Positions 46,644 to 56,207 of a DNA stretch of 64,000 nt are shown here, in pieces. The notes below the pieces were generated by a model that did not search any database, was not told the DNA's origin, and saw nothing but the letters and a program-made list of their open reading frames with translations. This stretch comes from Pedobacter sp. MR2016-24 (lineage in GTDB: Bacteria > Bacteroidota > Bacteroidia > Sphingobacteriales > Sphingobacteriaceae), in contig NZ_JAPIVO010000008.1 of NCBI RefSeq assembly GCF_026239655.1, positions 310,001 through 374,000 of the forward strand. The letters are read 5' to 3'. Made by a program: the position numbers and the translations under genes. Each line of letters opens with the position of its first letter. Position 1 is the first letter of the stretch.

Positions 46644-47802
46644 ACATAATCTTTTCAGTGAGCGACATATAAAATTGTTTCTCCGTTTTCAGGATATAAA
46701 TCTTACTTACAAACGCAGACAATTTAGCAATAAAATTAGGTGCGCTGAATAAATTCGCATGATTACGTATAAACTTAGGATTGAATTCCAATTGTTCTGC
46801 TTTATGAATTGCAGCAATTAATGATTCAACAGTCTGTTCTTCAAAGAATACTGAAGTACATTTAGTACTGTCATTCGTATAAGGTACCATTGTCTCTTTC
46901 ACACCCCCTACACCAAAAGCGATTACCGGGCGACCAGAAGCGGCAGCTTCCAATGGCGTAATTCCGTAATCCTCATGCTGAGGAAAAACCAACGCTTTAC
47001 AGTTGGCATACAGATCAGCTAACTGCGCAGCAGATTGTGCTTTAAGGAAAGTAATATTATCACCCGCAAGCTCTTTCAATTCTGCTTCTTTCGAACCAGT
47101 ACCTACAATAATCAGCTTTTTATCAGGCATTTCATTAAATGATTTCACGACAAGGTCTACCATTTTATAATCTTCCAATCTGCTTACTACCAAATGATAA
47201 TCTTTAACCTCATCAGAGATATAAAAGTTATCCAGTTTAGCTGCAGGATTGATAATTTTTACCGGTTGATCAGGATTGTATGAATCTTCGATACGTGCTT
47301 TAACCTCTTTTGAATTCGTCAGGTAGAAGTCGGTACATTTCGCAGCCATACTATCAAATTTCCTTAATACTCTCGATGCGAATAAAAATATATTACGAAT
47401 AATGAAGTTAGATGAATTTACTATAGAATAGGAAAACGGTCTCCAGGCTAATCTGAATGGGGTATGACAGTAAGTAATTACCGAAGCATTTTTATCTGTA
47501 CGAACAAATTTACCACAATGCGTAGTAGAGATCAGTACCACATCATATCCTTTAAGATTGAACATGCGCATGGCTAAGATGGCGAAGGGAAAGTACAGCA
47601 TTTTAATTAAACGTTCGCTTTTACCAAGGTACTGGAACCACGAAGTAAAAACACGTGCATTCTTAAATTCTTCATAAGTTTTATCCTTGTTGTAGCATAA
47701 TGTAAAAATATCTGCTTCAGGGTAGGCTTTGTGCATATCTAAAACCACCTGTTCGGCTCCGCCTCTTCTAACTAACTCGTCGTGTACAATTGCTACTTTC
47801 AT
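46621..47802 (-). CDS. GT4-family glycosyltransferase (WbaZ-like)
   Basis: Cytosolic sugar transferase of the polysaccharide operon, 393 residues, GT-B fold. N-terminal MKVAIVHDELVRRGGAEQV with the glycine loop, ISTTHCGKFVR and the WbaZ-type YCHTPFRLAWRP, and the C-terminal GT4 region with VFPQHEDYGITPLEAAASG (the E-x7-E nucleotide-sugar motif). Closest in style to mannosyltransferases, but donor and acceptor cannot be fixed. 11-bp gap from the upstream transferase gene. Confidence 0.9.
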   Translation of the reverse strand: MKVAIVHDELVRRGGAEQVVLDMHKAYPEADIFTLCYNKDKTYEEFKNARVFTSWFQYLGKSERLIKMLYFPFAILAMRMFNLKGYDVVLISTTHCGKFVRTDKNASVITYCHTPFRLAWRPFSYSIVNSSNFIIRNIFLFASRVLRKFDSMAAKCTDFYLTNSKEVKARIEDSYNPDQPVKIINPAAKLDNFYISDEVKDYHLVVSRLEDYKMVDLVVKSFNEMPDKKLIIVGTGSKEAELKELAGDNITFLKAQSAAQLADLYANCKALVFPQHEDYGITPLEAAASGRPVIAFGVGGVKETMVPYTNDSTKCTSVFFEEQTVESLIAAIHKAEQLEFNPKFIRNHANLFSAPNFIAKLSAFVSKIYILKTEKQFYMSLTEKIMYARKEVA

Positions 47803-47813
47803 CTTATTCGTAT

Positions 47814-48854
47814 TTAATACTGCTTAATAATTCGGTCTACTATCTCTGCTGATGATTTCCATGTTGAACTTTTCAGTTGATTAGTTTTGACAGTTTGTGT
47901 ATAACCATTAAAACTTTTTATCAAACCTGACAGCTCAGCAACATCAGATGTATTGAAGTAAACAACATCCGTACCACCAACCTCGCGGAAGGCTTCAATG
48001 TCTGATGCCAGAACCGGACAATTCATGGAAAGTGCTTCTGCGACCGGCAATCCGAAGCCTTCATACAATGACGGATTGATCAGTGCCAAAGCTCCGGCAT
48101 AGTAATTACGCAGTTCCGAATCCGATATATAACCAGTAAAAATGATGTTGTTCAGGCTCCTGTATTGTTCCAGCTCAGGATTGACCGCAAAAGAGGCATG
48201 ACTGGCTCCAACTATCACTAAATCAACATCTTTCAGTCCCGATGAAGTGAATGCTTTCAATAAAAAAAGCAGGTTTTTACGTGGGTCCAATGAGCCCACA
48301 AACAGGAAATAAGGTTTTGTATGTACTTTAACCACAGGTTCTGCAGTTGAAGCGTTAAATGCGCTCGCATTGGGTACTACTGTAATTTTTTCATTACTGA
48401 TCCCATAAAAGCTGGCAATCTCCTTTTTGGAGAACTCGCTTACTGTAATGATATGTTTACTGGTGTTCAGTACTTTAGGAATTAACCATCTGTAATACAA
48501 TACAAATTTCTTAGAGAAAAATTCGGGATGGCGCTCAAATGCGATATCATGCAGGCAGGTGATCTTATTTGTATATAAAAGAGGCGCAACGTTGCATAAA
48601 CTGATCAGGAGCGGACTAGCGTTCGACTTTAAATGGAGCGGTAAACTGATTTGTTCCCAAACCACTCCAGCGGCCTTCCCGACTATATCAAGCGGCTTTT
48701 TCAGTTGATATACGGTATCATCCTGCTGATCCGCTGCGCAAATTACACGTACATCAGCACTTAGATTTCTGCAAATTTCAGATGCATACCGTTGTACCCC
48801 GCTCATCTTCTGAGAGAGGAACTTGCCATTTACATATACCGTGTTTTGAGTCAT
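47814..48854 (-). CDS. GT4-family glycosyltransferase
   Basis: 346 residues, GT-B fold. N-terminal GVQRYASEICRNL acceptor-side motif, LLISLCNVAPL, CLHDIAFERHPEFF and TVSEFSKKEIASFYG, which recur in GT4 mannosyl- or rhamnosyltransferases. The C-terminal part has FVGSLDPRKNL and INPSLYEGFGLPVAEALSMN with the E-x7-E pair. The start overlaps the stop of the upstream transferase by one base, indicating translational coupling. Confidence 0.92.
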   Translation of the reverse strand: MTQNTVYVNGKFLSQKMSGVQRYASEICRNLSADVRVICAADQQDDTVYQLKKPLDIVGKAAGVVWEQISLPLHLKSNASPLLISLCNVAPLLYTNKITCLHDIAFERHPEFFSKKFVLYYRWLIPKVLNTSKHIITVSEFSKKEIASFYGISNEKITVVPNASAFNASTAEPVVKVHTKPYFLFVGSLDPRKNLLFLLKAFTSSGLKDVDLVIVGASHASFAVNPELEQYRSLNNIIFTGYISDSELRNYYAGALALINPSLYEGFGLPVAEALSMNCPVLASDIEAFREVGGTDVVYFNTSDVAELSGLIKSFNGYTQTVKTNQLKSSTWKSSAEIVDRIIKQY

Positions 48855-50029
48855 TATGATTCCTTTAAAAATTCTATCAATTGTACGTTGAGTACTTCAG
48901 GAGCATAGGCATTAGGGATGCCTGCACAGGCTGAGGACTTCTCTGCAATCAGCTCCGTATGCGCTAAAATGCCACTTAAAAGCATCCTGAGACTATTTTC
49001 CTGCATCTCAAATTGCCACATATACTTTTCATTATACAGTTCGCTTAAACCTGCTTTATCTGCCAGACAAACAGGAGTACATGCTGCAACGGCTTCAATA
49101 GGTACCCTTCCGAAAGGTTCATTCCAGTTAGATGGCACGATAACCACATCCACACTGCGATAGAACTGCAAAGGATCCGTTTTTCCGATAAACGTAAAAT
49201 CGAATTTGCCTCTGTACAGTTCCGTCATTTCAGCCTCAAACTCTTGCTCTGCTTTACCCGCCAAAACCAGCTTAAAACGTATAGATGACTGTATTCCAGC
49301 CAATTCCTTAAAAAGAAAGTCGACCCCCTTCTGCTGATTCACCTTACCTATAAAACCAAAAATGACTTCTTTTACCGGATTTTTAATCAGGGGTTCCGGA
49401 TAATTATCTGTGTTTAAACCGTTCGCAATCACACGTACAGGTGTCTTTTTCCCTACCTTATACCGGTTGTGCTGCGCTAAAATAAATTTGCTGATACCCA
49501 CAAATCCGTCAGGTAATGAAAAAAAGTTTTTTTTAATTTGATAGGTGATTTTACATGCCGTGCAAAGTTGTTGACAATCTCCACACTTTGTGTACATAGT
49601 CGCGGTGTGACACATTAAATAATAATCCCTCAGCGTGTGCACCAGCTTGATATTTCTTGACTTAATAATTTTCCAGATGTATGGAGAGAAACCCTGAATG
49701 TTATTCGTATTCACCACATCCGGTTGAATCCTGTCCAGTAAAAGCCCGACAGCTGTCCTGTATAAGGGATTAAAAGAATCCAGCAAATGCCAGATGAGTT
49801 TTTTAATCGCGGGCTGTCCTACTGCCTGTTCGATATGGTAAAGGTTTTTTGTTTTTATAGCAATGACGATTACCCCGTTCATCTTTTTTACAGATTGGGT
49901 ATAACCCAGCGTGAGCACATATACTTTATGGCCGGCTTTCACCAGTTCTTCCGCCATGGTGCGGACGGAGACTTCTGCCCCTCCCACCTGAAACGGCGCA
50001 TAAAGCGTATTTACAATTAGTATCTTCAT
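48854..50029 (-). CDS. GT4-family glycosyltransferase with a five-cysteine insert
   Basis: 391 residues, GT-B fold. N-terminal VNTLYAPFQVGGAEVSVRTM, C-terminal VPSNWNEPFGRVPIEAVAAC with the E-x7-E motif. After the VHTLRDYYLMC strand there is a compact cysteine cluster (Cys140, 149, 152, 156, 159; pattern C-x8-C-x2-C-x3-C-x2-C) that could bind zinc. It directly follows the flippase gene with no gap. Confidence 0.9.
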   Translation of the reverse strand: MKILIVNTLYAPFQVGGAEVSVRTMAEELVKAGHKVYVLTLGYTQSVKKMNGVIVIAIKTKNLYHIEQAVGQPAIKKLIWHLLDSFNPLYRTAVGLLLDRIQPDVVNTNNIQGFSPYIWKIIKSRNIKLVHTLRDYYLMCHTATMYTKCGDCQQLCTACKITYQIKKNFFSLPDGFVGISKFILAQHNRYKVGKKTPVRVIANGLNTDNYPEPLIKNPVKEVIFGFIGKVNQQKGVDFLFKELAGIQSSIRFKLVLAGKAEQEFEAEMTELYRGKFDFTFIGKTDPLQFYRSVDVVIVPSNWNEPFGRVPIEAVAACTPVCLADKAGLSELYNEKYMWQFEMQENSLRMLLSGILAHTELIAEKSSACAGIPNAYAPEVLNVQLIEFLKES

Positions 50030-51349
50030 CTATTTTTTGCGAAAGGTGTTCATTACATTCTGTCCGGCCTGTTTTAAATAAGCCACACTGAAATAATGCT
50101 GATCTATCAAATTAATTTTCTGGCTCCGCAGTACAAAAAAGAGCGTCAGCATGATGCTGATCTCCGTTCCTACCCAGGCCAGCGCAGTACCATAATAACT
50201 CCATAGCGGAATCAGGATCAGGTTAAGCGTTACATTAAATACGCAACCGATAATGGTTACCCTGAAATATATCTTATCCAGTTTCAGGTTCAGCAGGGTC
50301 TGTACGCCCATTACATTACTTATACTCGCTACGAAGGGGCTGATGGCCAGTATACGCAGGATCCAGATCGAGTTTTCGAATTTTGCACCATATAAAATAT
50401 GAACAATCAGCGGTGCAAAAAGCGCTGCGAAAAGACACATCGTCAGGGTATATAACATGACTATCGGAAATACCTTTTTTACTTCCTCAATTCCTTCTTC
50501 CTTACCCTTTGAAAAAGCAGTACCGATATGCGGGAATAAAGCCTGGCTCATGGGCAGGAGCATCACACTTTGCACTACCGCAATTACCCTTGAGGCCGCG
50601 GTGAAAATCCCGACTTCCTTTTCTGTGGTCAGTAAACCCAAAATCACCGTATTACTCGTTGTATAAAAACTGATCATCAGCGTTGCGATAAACACCATTT
50701 TATCCTCTTTCAGCAAGCCGTAAACCTCTCTGATTTTTGCCGCTTTGAAATGAAGATCAAACTTGCGCATCGCATAAATAAACAAGATAATGCTGACTAC
50801 AATTTGCGACGAGGCCGACATAATTGCATACCAGATATAATCATCCGGCTGCCTGATCAGGAAGATAATCGAAACACAAAAAACAAGCTTCGCCATGAAA
50901 TTGAACAAAGCAGTTTTATGAATGACCTGCAAACCCTGAAAAAGCCAGTTTGGTGTAAATACATTTGCCAGGCAGCTGCCGAAGATAAAGATACTCACCA
51001 TCGGGTGCCGGTTCATCTGCGGGATTGTGGCGAAAAGAATACAAAACAGCAATACAGACAATGCAAAAAGCAAAATTCGGGAGTAGAAGATCTGCGAAAA
51101 AAGTTCATTGATCATGTTCTTATCCTCCCTGTTCTGCGCCACCCTTCTCGTAGCCGTGAAATCGAATCCGAAGTTGATAAACAGGATAAAGTACGTGACT
51201 ATCGCAATGGAAAAGTTGATCGCCCCAAAACGTTCAGGCCCGATTGTCCTTACAATAAAAGGCAAGGTTAGGAATGGGAGCAGGAAATTGGAAGCTTGTA
51301 TGATGGTTAAAGCACCATAGTTTTTACCTAATGCTTTATTCTTAGACAT
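50030..51349 (-). CDS. Wzx-type polysaccharide flippase (PST family)
   Basis: 439 residues with about twelve membrane segments. N-terminal GKNYGALTIIQASNFLLPFLTLPFIVRTIGPERFGAINF is the typical Polysacc_synt start (two helices and the RxxG loop). It moves lipid-linked repeat units across the inner membrane. First gene of the operon that continues through three GT4 genes, the polymerase-like gene and the beta-helix gene. A full -7 match lies 40 bp before the ATG. Confidence 0.93.
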   Translation of the reverse strand: MSKNKALGKNYGALTIIQASNFLLPFLTLPFIVRTIGPERFGAINFSIAIVTYFILFINFGFDFTATRRVAQNREDKNMINELFSQIFYSRILLFALSVLLFCILFATIPQMNRHPMVSIFIFGSCLANVFTPNWLFQGLQVIHKTALFNFMAKLVFCVSIIFLIRQPDDYIWYAIMSASSQIVVSIILFIYAMRKFDLHFKAAKIREVYGLLKEDKMVFIATLMISFYTTSNTVILGLLTTEKEVGIFTAASRVIAVVQSVMLLPMSQALFPHIGTAFSKGKEEGIEEVKKVFPIVMLYTLTMCLFAALFAPLIVHILYGAKFENSIWILRILAISPFVASISNVMGVQTLLNLKLDKIYFRVTIIGCVFNVTLNLILIPLWSYYGTALAWVGTEISIMLTLFFVLRSQKINLIDQHYFSVAYLKQAGQNVMNTFRKK

Positions 51350-51388
51350 TCATTTTAGTTTTACGCTATGTTTACAGATTATTGAGAG

Positions 51389-51396
51389 CAAATATA
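51389..51396 (-). promoter_or_regulatory. -7 element of the polysaccharide operon
   Basis: Minus strand TATATTTG, full match to TAnnTTTG, 40 bp before the flippase ATG at 51349. No TTTG at the -33 position. Confidence 0.45.
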
Positions 51397-51484
51397 CTAC
51401 CAATATAAACGTACTAAGAGATCATATTGTTCATTCAAATTTTACAATCTATTTAAACCACGCTAATCTTTTCTGCGTTATCAA

Positions 51485-51492
51485 TATCTTTG
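51485..51492 (+). promoter_or_regulatory. -7 element of the secreted alpha/beta hydrolase gene
   Basis: TATCTTTG, full match, placing the transcription start near 51498. That rules out the upstream in-frame TTG at 51496 and supports the ATG at 51520. Confidence 0.55.
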
Positions 51493-51519
51493 TAATTGAT
51501 AGCCAGAACCATTTACCTC

Positions 51520-52458
51520 ATGAGATTCAGATCCTTCAGCCTATTTACTTTCTTCCTGCTGTTTTGCCACAATGCATTCGCTCAGCTTAAAAATTCAGAT
51601 CAGTCTTTTCTAAAGCAGACCTACCAATACAGTGTTAAAGACACACAATCATTGAAACTGGATATTTATAGCAATGAAGAGCTAAAGGTGAAGAAACCTA
51701 CAATCCTGTTTGTATTTGGAGGCGGATTTTTTACTGGTCACAGGGATGATAAATTTTATATTACCTATTTTAGAAAACTGGTGCAGCATAATTATAAAGT
51801 AGTTTCTATTGATTACAGGTTAGGCCTGAAAGGCGTAAAAAAGCTCGGTCCATTACATACAAAACCGCTTCGCAACGCGATAGATACGGCAGTTACTGAT
51901 TTGTATCAAGCAACGGCCTACCTGATCAATAATGCAGACCGTTTAGGAATAGATAGCTCAAAAATTATCCTGTCAGGTTCCAGTGCCGGTGCGATTACCG
52001 TTTTGCAGGCAGACTGGGAAAAGAGAAACCATACTCATCTTACCCTTCCACTACCAGCGCATTTCCAGTACGCAGGAGTAATTTCATTTGCCGGGGCAAT
52101 ACTGAGTTACAGAGGTGCACCTTCTTATAAGGTAGCACCAGCGCCAACCATGTTATTTCATGGCACTGAAGACAAAGTAGTAGTTTATAATAAAATCAGG
52201 CTTTTCAATAAAGGTTTTTTCGGTTCTAATTATTTAGCAAAAAGGTTCAAAAAACATAAATATCCCTATTATTATCAGCGCGTAGAAGGAATGGGACATG
52301 AAGTTGCCGGTTCACCAATGACGAATAATGTAGAAGATATCCTATGGTTTATTGATAACTATATAATGAAGAAAAAACAGTATCTGATCGAAAGGGACTA
52401 TAACGATTTGCAGAGAAAAAGGACTTTTAACAAAACAGCTGCAGATTTATATCATTAA
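51520..52458 (+). CDS. secreted alpha/beta hydrolase (carboxylesterase/BD-FAE type)
   Basis: 312 residues from the ATG at 51520, with signal peptide LFTFFLLFCHNAFAQ. Oxyanion region FVFGGGFFTGH (HGGG-like, with Phe-Gly replacing His-Gly), nucleophile Ser in LSGSSAGAI, Asp in LFHGTEDKVV and His in VEGMGHEVAG complete a credible triad. This is the layout of carbohydrate deacetylases and carboxylesterases of the esterase/lipase group. It is divergent from the polysaccharide operon and could deacylate that or another glycan; this is inference. Confidence 0.87.
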   Translation: MRFRSFSLFTFFLLFCHNAFAQLKNSDQSFLKQTYQYSVKDTQSLKLDIYSNEELKVKKPTILFVFGGGFFTGHRDDKFYITYFRKLVQHNYKVVSIDYRLGLKGVKKLGPLHTKPLRNAIDTAVTDLYQATAYLINNADRLGIDSSKIILSGSSAGAITVLQADWEKRNHTHLTLPLPAHFQYAGVISFAGAILSYRGAPSYKVAPAPTMLFHGTEDKVVVYNKIRLFNKGFFGSNYLAKRFKKHKYPYYYQRVEGMGHEVAGSPMTNNVEDILWFIDNYIMKKKQYLIERDYNDLQRKRTFNKTAADLYH

Positions 52459-52473
52459 ACCTGCAGCTGTTTT
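52432..52473. terminator. bidirectional intrinsic terminator
   Basis: AAAACAGCTGCAG (52432-52444) and CTGCAGCTGTTTT (52461-52473) form a perfect 13-bp stem with T-tracts in both directions. The 16-base loop contains the stop of the hydrolase gene. It serves the hydrolase and the convergent TonB receptor gene. Confidence 0.87.
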
Positions 52474-52494
52474 ACATCAGTAATTACTCAAGGA

Positions 52495-54975
52495 CTAAAA
52501 CATATACCCTACACTGGTCATAAAGTTCCTTGGCATACCTGGAAATAAACGAACATAATCATATCCGCCTATCCAATGTGTTTTATCAAAGATATTATTG
52601 AAGTTCACAGCCATTTTAAATTTTTTCACACTGTAAGATAGCGCTGCATTCATCAGGGTATATCCCGGTAGCTGTAAATTTACATTTTGCGTATTACGCT
52701 CCGTTACGTAATTAGCACCCAATGCTACGCCTACCCCATTTAGTGATCTGTTGGTAAACACATACTTTGCCCAGATATTTCCCTGCGAGCGTGGTGCATT
52801 TGGCATTGTCCTGCCAATTTCGCCGGCAATATTACTATCCGTTATAATCGCTTTATTATAAGAGAAATTTGCCAGTAAACTGAGGTTTGAAGACAGGGTT
52901 CCATAAATATCCGTTTCAATACCAGTAGCGCGCTGCTGACCTATCTGACGGAGTATATCACCATCGCCTGATGGCACAAGGATGTTATCCTGTACAATCC
53001 TGTAAGCCGCAATATTTACAGCCAGTCGTTTTTCCAATATTTCCATTTTCAGACCACCTTCAATCATTTTCCCCTCCAGCGGGTCGAACGGCCCACCATA
53101 AACGTCAGGATTACCTATCCGGGAAGAACCCTGCGGCTGATAACTCTGTGTATAGGTACCATAAAAACTTAGTTCGGGCATTGGTGTATAAACGACTCCA
53201 ACACGTGGTAAAAGCGCCGATTGTTCTACTTTTTGCTCATTACTCTCCTTCAGATTGATGACATCCACGTAATACTCTTTACGAAGCCCAAGCAGTACCT
53301 GCATTTTTCCCCATTTAATTTGATCCTGAACATATACTCCGTTCACGTAATACATGGTAGGAGTAAACTCATTGGCTTCCGGTACATTGAAATATTCGTT
53401 GATGTCTGCATAAGCATAATCAGGCTTAGTCAGATCGAAGTGGGGAACATTTGGTACAGGTCTGCCATTTACAATCAGATACCTTTCTTTTCTCAATGGA
53501 TCGTATGTGTTGATTTTTCCAGTATTCGCAGCATTACGGTATCCTCTGGCATTGTATGCTGAATTGTTATCTTTTGGAAAAACACTTTGTATATAATCAT
53601 AACCTAATAAGATACGGTGTGAAAGCGGTCCCGTTTCCACGTCATACACACCATAGAGCGTTAAGTTATCAGTATAGTTACGCTGCTTTCTGCGAATTGT
53701 ACGCATTTCCATTAAAGTTGGAATTGGAATACCAGCTTCGTCAACTGCATAATTATTGGACGTTCTGTGTTCCAATAAATCTTCATTCCACATAAATTTC
53801 ATATATGAAGCGTTCAGTGAGATCTTGTCTGATACTTTATGCTGAATTGAGATGGTGGAGAACAAGTTAGTTTCATTCAGAAAGTCGTTATCCTTTCCTA
53901 TAGCAAATGATATTGGAGTAGTATAAAGCGCTTCAGACCCTGAATCTGCAGTTGCCCCAAAGATGGCCTGACCTCTGTCTAATCGACCATTTGTGCGTGC
54001 ATACACCAATTCGAAGTTCACTTTAGTTTTATCATCAGGAATGAAAGTAAATGAAGGAGCAATAACAATATCTTCAGTTCCCTGCAATAAACGGAAAGAA
54101 CCTGCTTTCTGATAACCCAGATTCAGCCTGTACAGGAAGGTACCTGAAGTATCAATAGGTCCTGTAAAATCGGCTGCAATCCTTGTTGTATTGTAACTAC
54201 CAGTTGACAACATTATAGATTTTCTGTTTTCATTTAATGGTTTTTTAGTGATCATATTCACTGTACCACCCGGATCTGTATTTGCAAACAGTGCCGATGC
54301 AGGCCCTTTAATTACTTCCATTTTCTCTACATAAGAAAGTAACGAAGAGCTCCATCCATTGGAAATAGTACGTAATCCGTTAATCAATGAGTTGGAAGCA
54401 CGAAAACCCCTGATCACGATATCATTTTCATAATATGAAAAGGCATTGGCCCCGCTTACGTTTTTAATCAGGTCCAGTGCGCGATATGCCTGCTGGTCTT
54501 CAATTACCTCTTTAGTTACGTAACTGATCGCCTGAGGTATATCCTGAAGCCTTGTTTCTGTTTTAGAGCCCGAAAAGGAACCCGATGCTTTATATGACCG
54601 TTCCTTTCTACCCGTAATCTCTACATTCTGGAGATGGTTATCATCCGATGCAAGCGTAACATTAAACGATCTAATGTCTTTTTGCACCTCTATAGTTTTG
54701 GTTATCCTGCGATAACCAATAAAGCTGAACTGAACAGTATATTTTCCGGGTTTAATTTTCAATGTAAAATGACCTGTATCGTCGGCCGTTGTGCTCAGTT
54801 TAAGTTGGGTGATGAAAATTGATGTACCTGGAAGAGGTTTTCCCTCTTCATCGGCAATTACACCTTCGATCATAAATTCGTTTGCTGTCTGAGCATCTGC
54901 ATTGGCAAGTGGTAATCCTATACATATACAAATGAGGATCAGGATTTCGCTAAAAAGTTTTCTGGTAAAGCGCAT
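52495..54975 (-). CDS. TonB-dependent siderophore receptor with CarboxypepD_reg-like N-terminal domain
   Basis: Outer-membrane receptor for a ferric siderophore, 826 residues from the ATG at 54975 (an upstream ATG at 55002 would add nine residues before the signal). Order: signal peptide (GLPLANADAQ), CarboxypepD_reg-like domain (about 35-115, FSFIGYRR), plug with TRLQDIPQAISYVTKEVI and YENDIVIRGFRASN and VEKMEVIKGPASALFANTDPGG, then the barrel with YVQDQIKWGKMQVLLGLRKEY and a C-terminal SVGYMF. The plug is of the FhuA/FpvA/FoxA class, not SusC. No STN domain, so no sigma signalling. No iron transporter or siderophore gene is next to it. Confidence 0.93.
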   Translation of the reverse strand: MRFTRKLFSEILILICICIGLPLANADAQTANEFMIEGVIADEEGKPLPGTSIFITQLKLSTTADDTGHFTLKIKPGKYTVQFSFIGYRRITKTIEVQKDIRSFNVTLASDDNHLQNVEITGRKERSYKASGSFSGSKTETRLQDIPQAISYVTKEVIEDQQAYRALDLIKNVSGANAFSYYENDIVIRGFRASNSLINGLRTISNGWSSSLLSYVEKMEVIKGPASALFANTDPGGTVNMITKKPLNENRKSIMLSTGSYNTTRIAADFTGPIDTSGTFLYRLNLGYQKAGSFRLLQGTEDIVIAPSFTFIPDDKTKVNFELVYARTNGRLDRGQAIFGATADSGSEALYTTPISFAIGKDNDFLNETNLFSTISIQHKVSDKISLNASYMKFMWNEDLLEHRTSNNYAVDEAGIPIPTLMEMRTIRRKQRNYTDNLTLYGVYDVETGPLSHRILLGYDYIQSVFPKDNNSAYNARGYRNAANTGKINTYDPLRKERYLIVNGRPVPNVPHFDLTKPDYAYADINEYFNVPEANEFTPTMYYVNGVYVQDQIKWGKMQVLLGLRKEYYVDVINLKESNEQKVEQSALLPRVGVVYTPMPELSFYGTYTQSYQPQGSSRIGNPDVYGGPFDPLEGKMIEGGLKMEILEKRLAVNIAAYRIVQDNILVPSGDGDILRQIGQQRATGIETDIYGTLSSNLSLLANFSYNKAIITDSNIAGEIGRTMPNAPRSQGNIWAKYVFTNRSLNGVGVALGANYVTERNTQNVNLQLPGYTLMNAALSYSVKKFKMAVNFNNIFDKTHWIGGYDYVRLFPGMPRNFMTSVGYMF

Positions 54976-55163
54976 ATAGTTTTTAATGAGTCTAAATAAC
55001 ATAAAGGCGCAATGATAGGGAAAATAGCCCTAAAAGACAAGATTTAGCGAAATAAGAGGATTTTAGATCTGTAACAATTTCACAGAAAGATCAATAAGAA
55101 GAGTGATAAACACGTAAACGGAGAGAGTTGATGGTAAAGAAGCTGAGCTGCGTTGGTCTTTAA

Positions 55164-55565
55164 CTATTCACCGTTATTCCAGTCAGGCAGTACACCATGC
55201 ACATTGCCGTAGGTTATAAATAATCCATCCTGAACGACTTCAGGATCATCATCATTTTTCCCATCGTCTTTTGTGACATACCAATATACATCAAGAGCCT
55301 CGATTCGTTCAGCAGTTAACATAGCTGTCCATCCTGTATCAGTTAGCTTGTTACCAAACTGCTCGCCCTTTAAGATTTGATCCTTTAATCCTATTCCTTC
55401 ATTAGTGGCGCCTATATAAACCAGCTCAATACGCCCCATTTTCAAGGCATACACGAGATAAACACCAACTTTATCAGCTGGCGCATTACACACGTCAGCC
55501 AGATAATCACCCAGGGAAAAGAAAAAGTGTCCATTCTTTTTATATGGATTTAACTCGTCGAACAT
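55164..55565 (-). CDS. small protein with a degenerate GIY-YIG-like fold
   Basis: 133 residues, no signal peptide. The middle resembles the GIY-YIG nuclease core: GVYLVYALKMG, then ELVYIGATNEGIGLKDQILKG (YIG followed by a helix), a strand IEALDVYWYVT and a late PDWN where the family often has P-x-Y/W-N. The helix Arg needed for catalysis is not present where expected, so it is probably not an active nuclease. Acidic C-terminus (KDDGKNDDDPE). Function unknown. No partner gene is evident. Confidence 0.55.
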   Translation of the reverse strand: MFDELNPYKKNGHFFFSLGDYLADVCNAPADKVGVYLVYALKMGRIELVYIGATNEGIGLKDQILKGEQFGNKLTDTGWTAMLTAERIEALDVYWYVTKDDGKNDDDPEVVQDGLFITYGNVHGVLPDWNNGE

Positions 55566-55617
55566 AACTGCGGTTTTAAGTTCTTAATTTAATAAAAAAA
55601 TATATAAAATCAGATAT

Positions 55618-55654
55618 AAAAAAAGCCGGTCCCAAAATAATTTGAGACCGGCTT
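55618..55654 (-). terminator. intrinsic terminator after the small membrane protein gene
   Basis: Fourteen-bp stem with one mismatch (55623-55636 with 55641-55654, core AAGCCGGTC/GACCGGCTT), 4-base loop, followed on the minus strand by TTTTTTTAT. It lies 24 bp after the stop at 55679. Confidence 0.88.
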
Positions 55655-55678
55655 ATGCCAGATTTCTTTACTTGAAAT

Positions 55679-56074
55679 TTAAGCTATAACTTCAGCTTCT
55701 TCTTTTAATGCAGCAGCTTTAGCTTCTTCTTCAAGGATCAGTTGATCATTGATTTGATTATACATTGCTTTTGCTTCAGGATGTAAAGATAAAATACCAT
55801 TTACCTGAGCAATTCCACCTTCAGCTATTGTAGCATTTAACTCTTTTACATCTGCAACAGATAAGTTATTGTGTTCAAATTTATCTTTCCAGTATTTCAT
55901 GAATTTAGCCACACGCTGTGTTTCTATTTCATCAGTAATTGGCTTCAAACTTTTTTTCAAATCCTCTGCTTCGGTATCCCCTTTACCAGATTTCTTTCTA
56001 ACAATGCTGATGACGTAAAGAACAGCAATGATTCCAACTAATGCGATGATGATGTTTAACACACTAAAATTCAT
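55679..56074 (-). CDS. small membrane-anchored hypothetical protein
   Basis: 131 residues. One N-terminal membrane segment (about 6-25, VLNIIIALVGIIAVLYVISI), then a charged Lys/Glu-rich region and an alpha-helical domain (about 40-110) ending in an Ala/Glu-rich helix (ILEEEAKAAALKEEAEVIA). No family recognised. A -7-like TATTTTTG lies at 56120-56127 on the minus strand. Separate transcript from the genes on either side. Confidence 0.7.
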   Translation of the reverse strand: MNFSVLNIIIALVGIIAVLYVISIVRKKSGKGDTEAEDLKKSLKPITDEIETQRVAKFMKYWKDKFEHNNLSVADVKELNATIAEGGIAQVNGILSLHPEAKAMYNQINDQLILEEEAKAAALKEEAEVIA

Positions 56075-56207
56075 ATTTAAATTGTCTTTTATAGGTAGCT
56101 AATTGTCTTGATTAAGGCTGCAAAAATAAGTTAATTATTCTGATATGCATACTTTTATGGTTAAGTAAATCGATTTTTTAATTGGATGCAAAAATTAGTA
56201 CTTCCAG

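Noticed and set aside
50750..51271. 173-codon plus-strand ORF
   Set aside because: Antisense shadow of the Wzx-type flippase gene.
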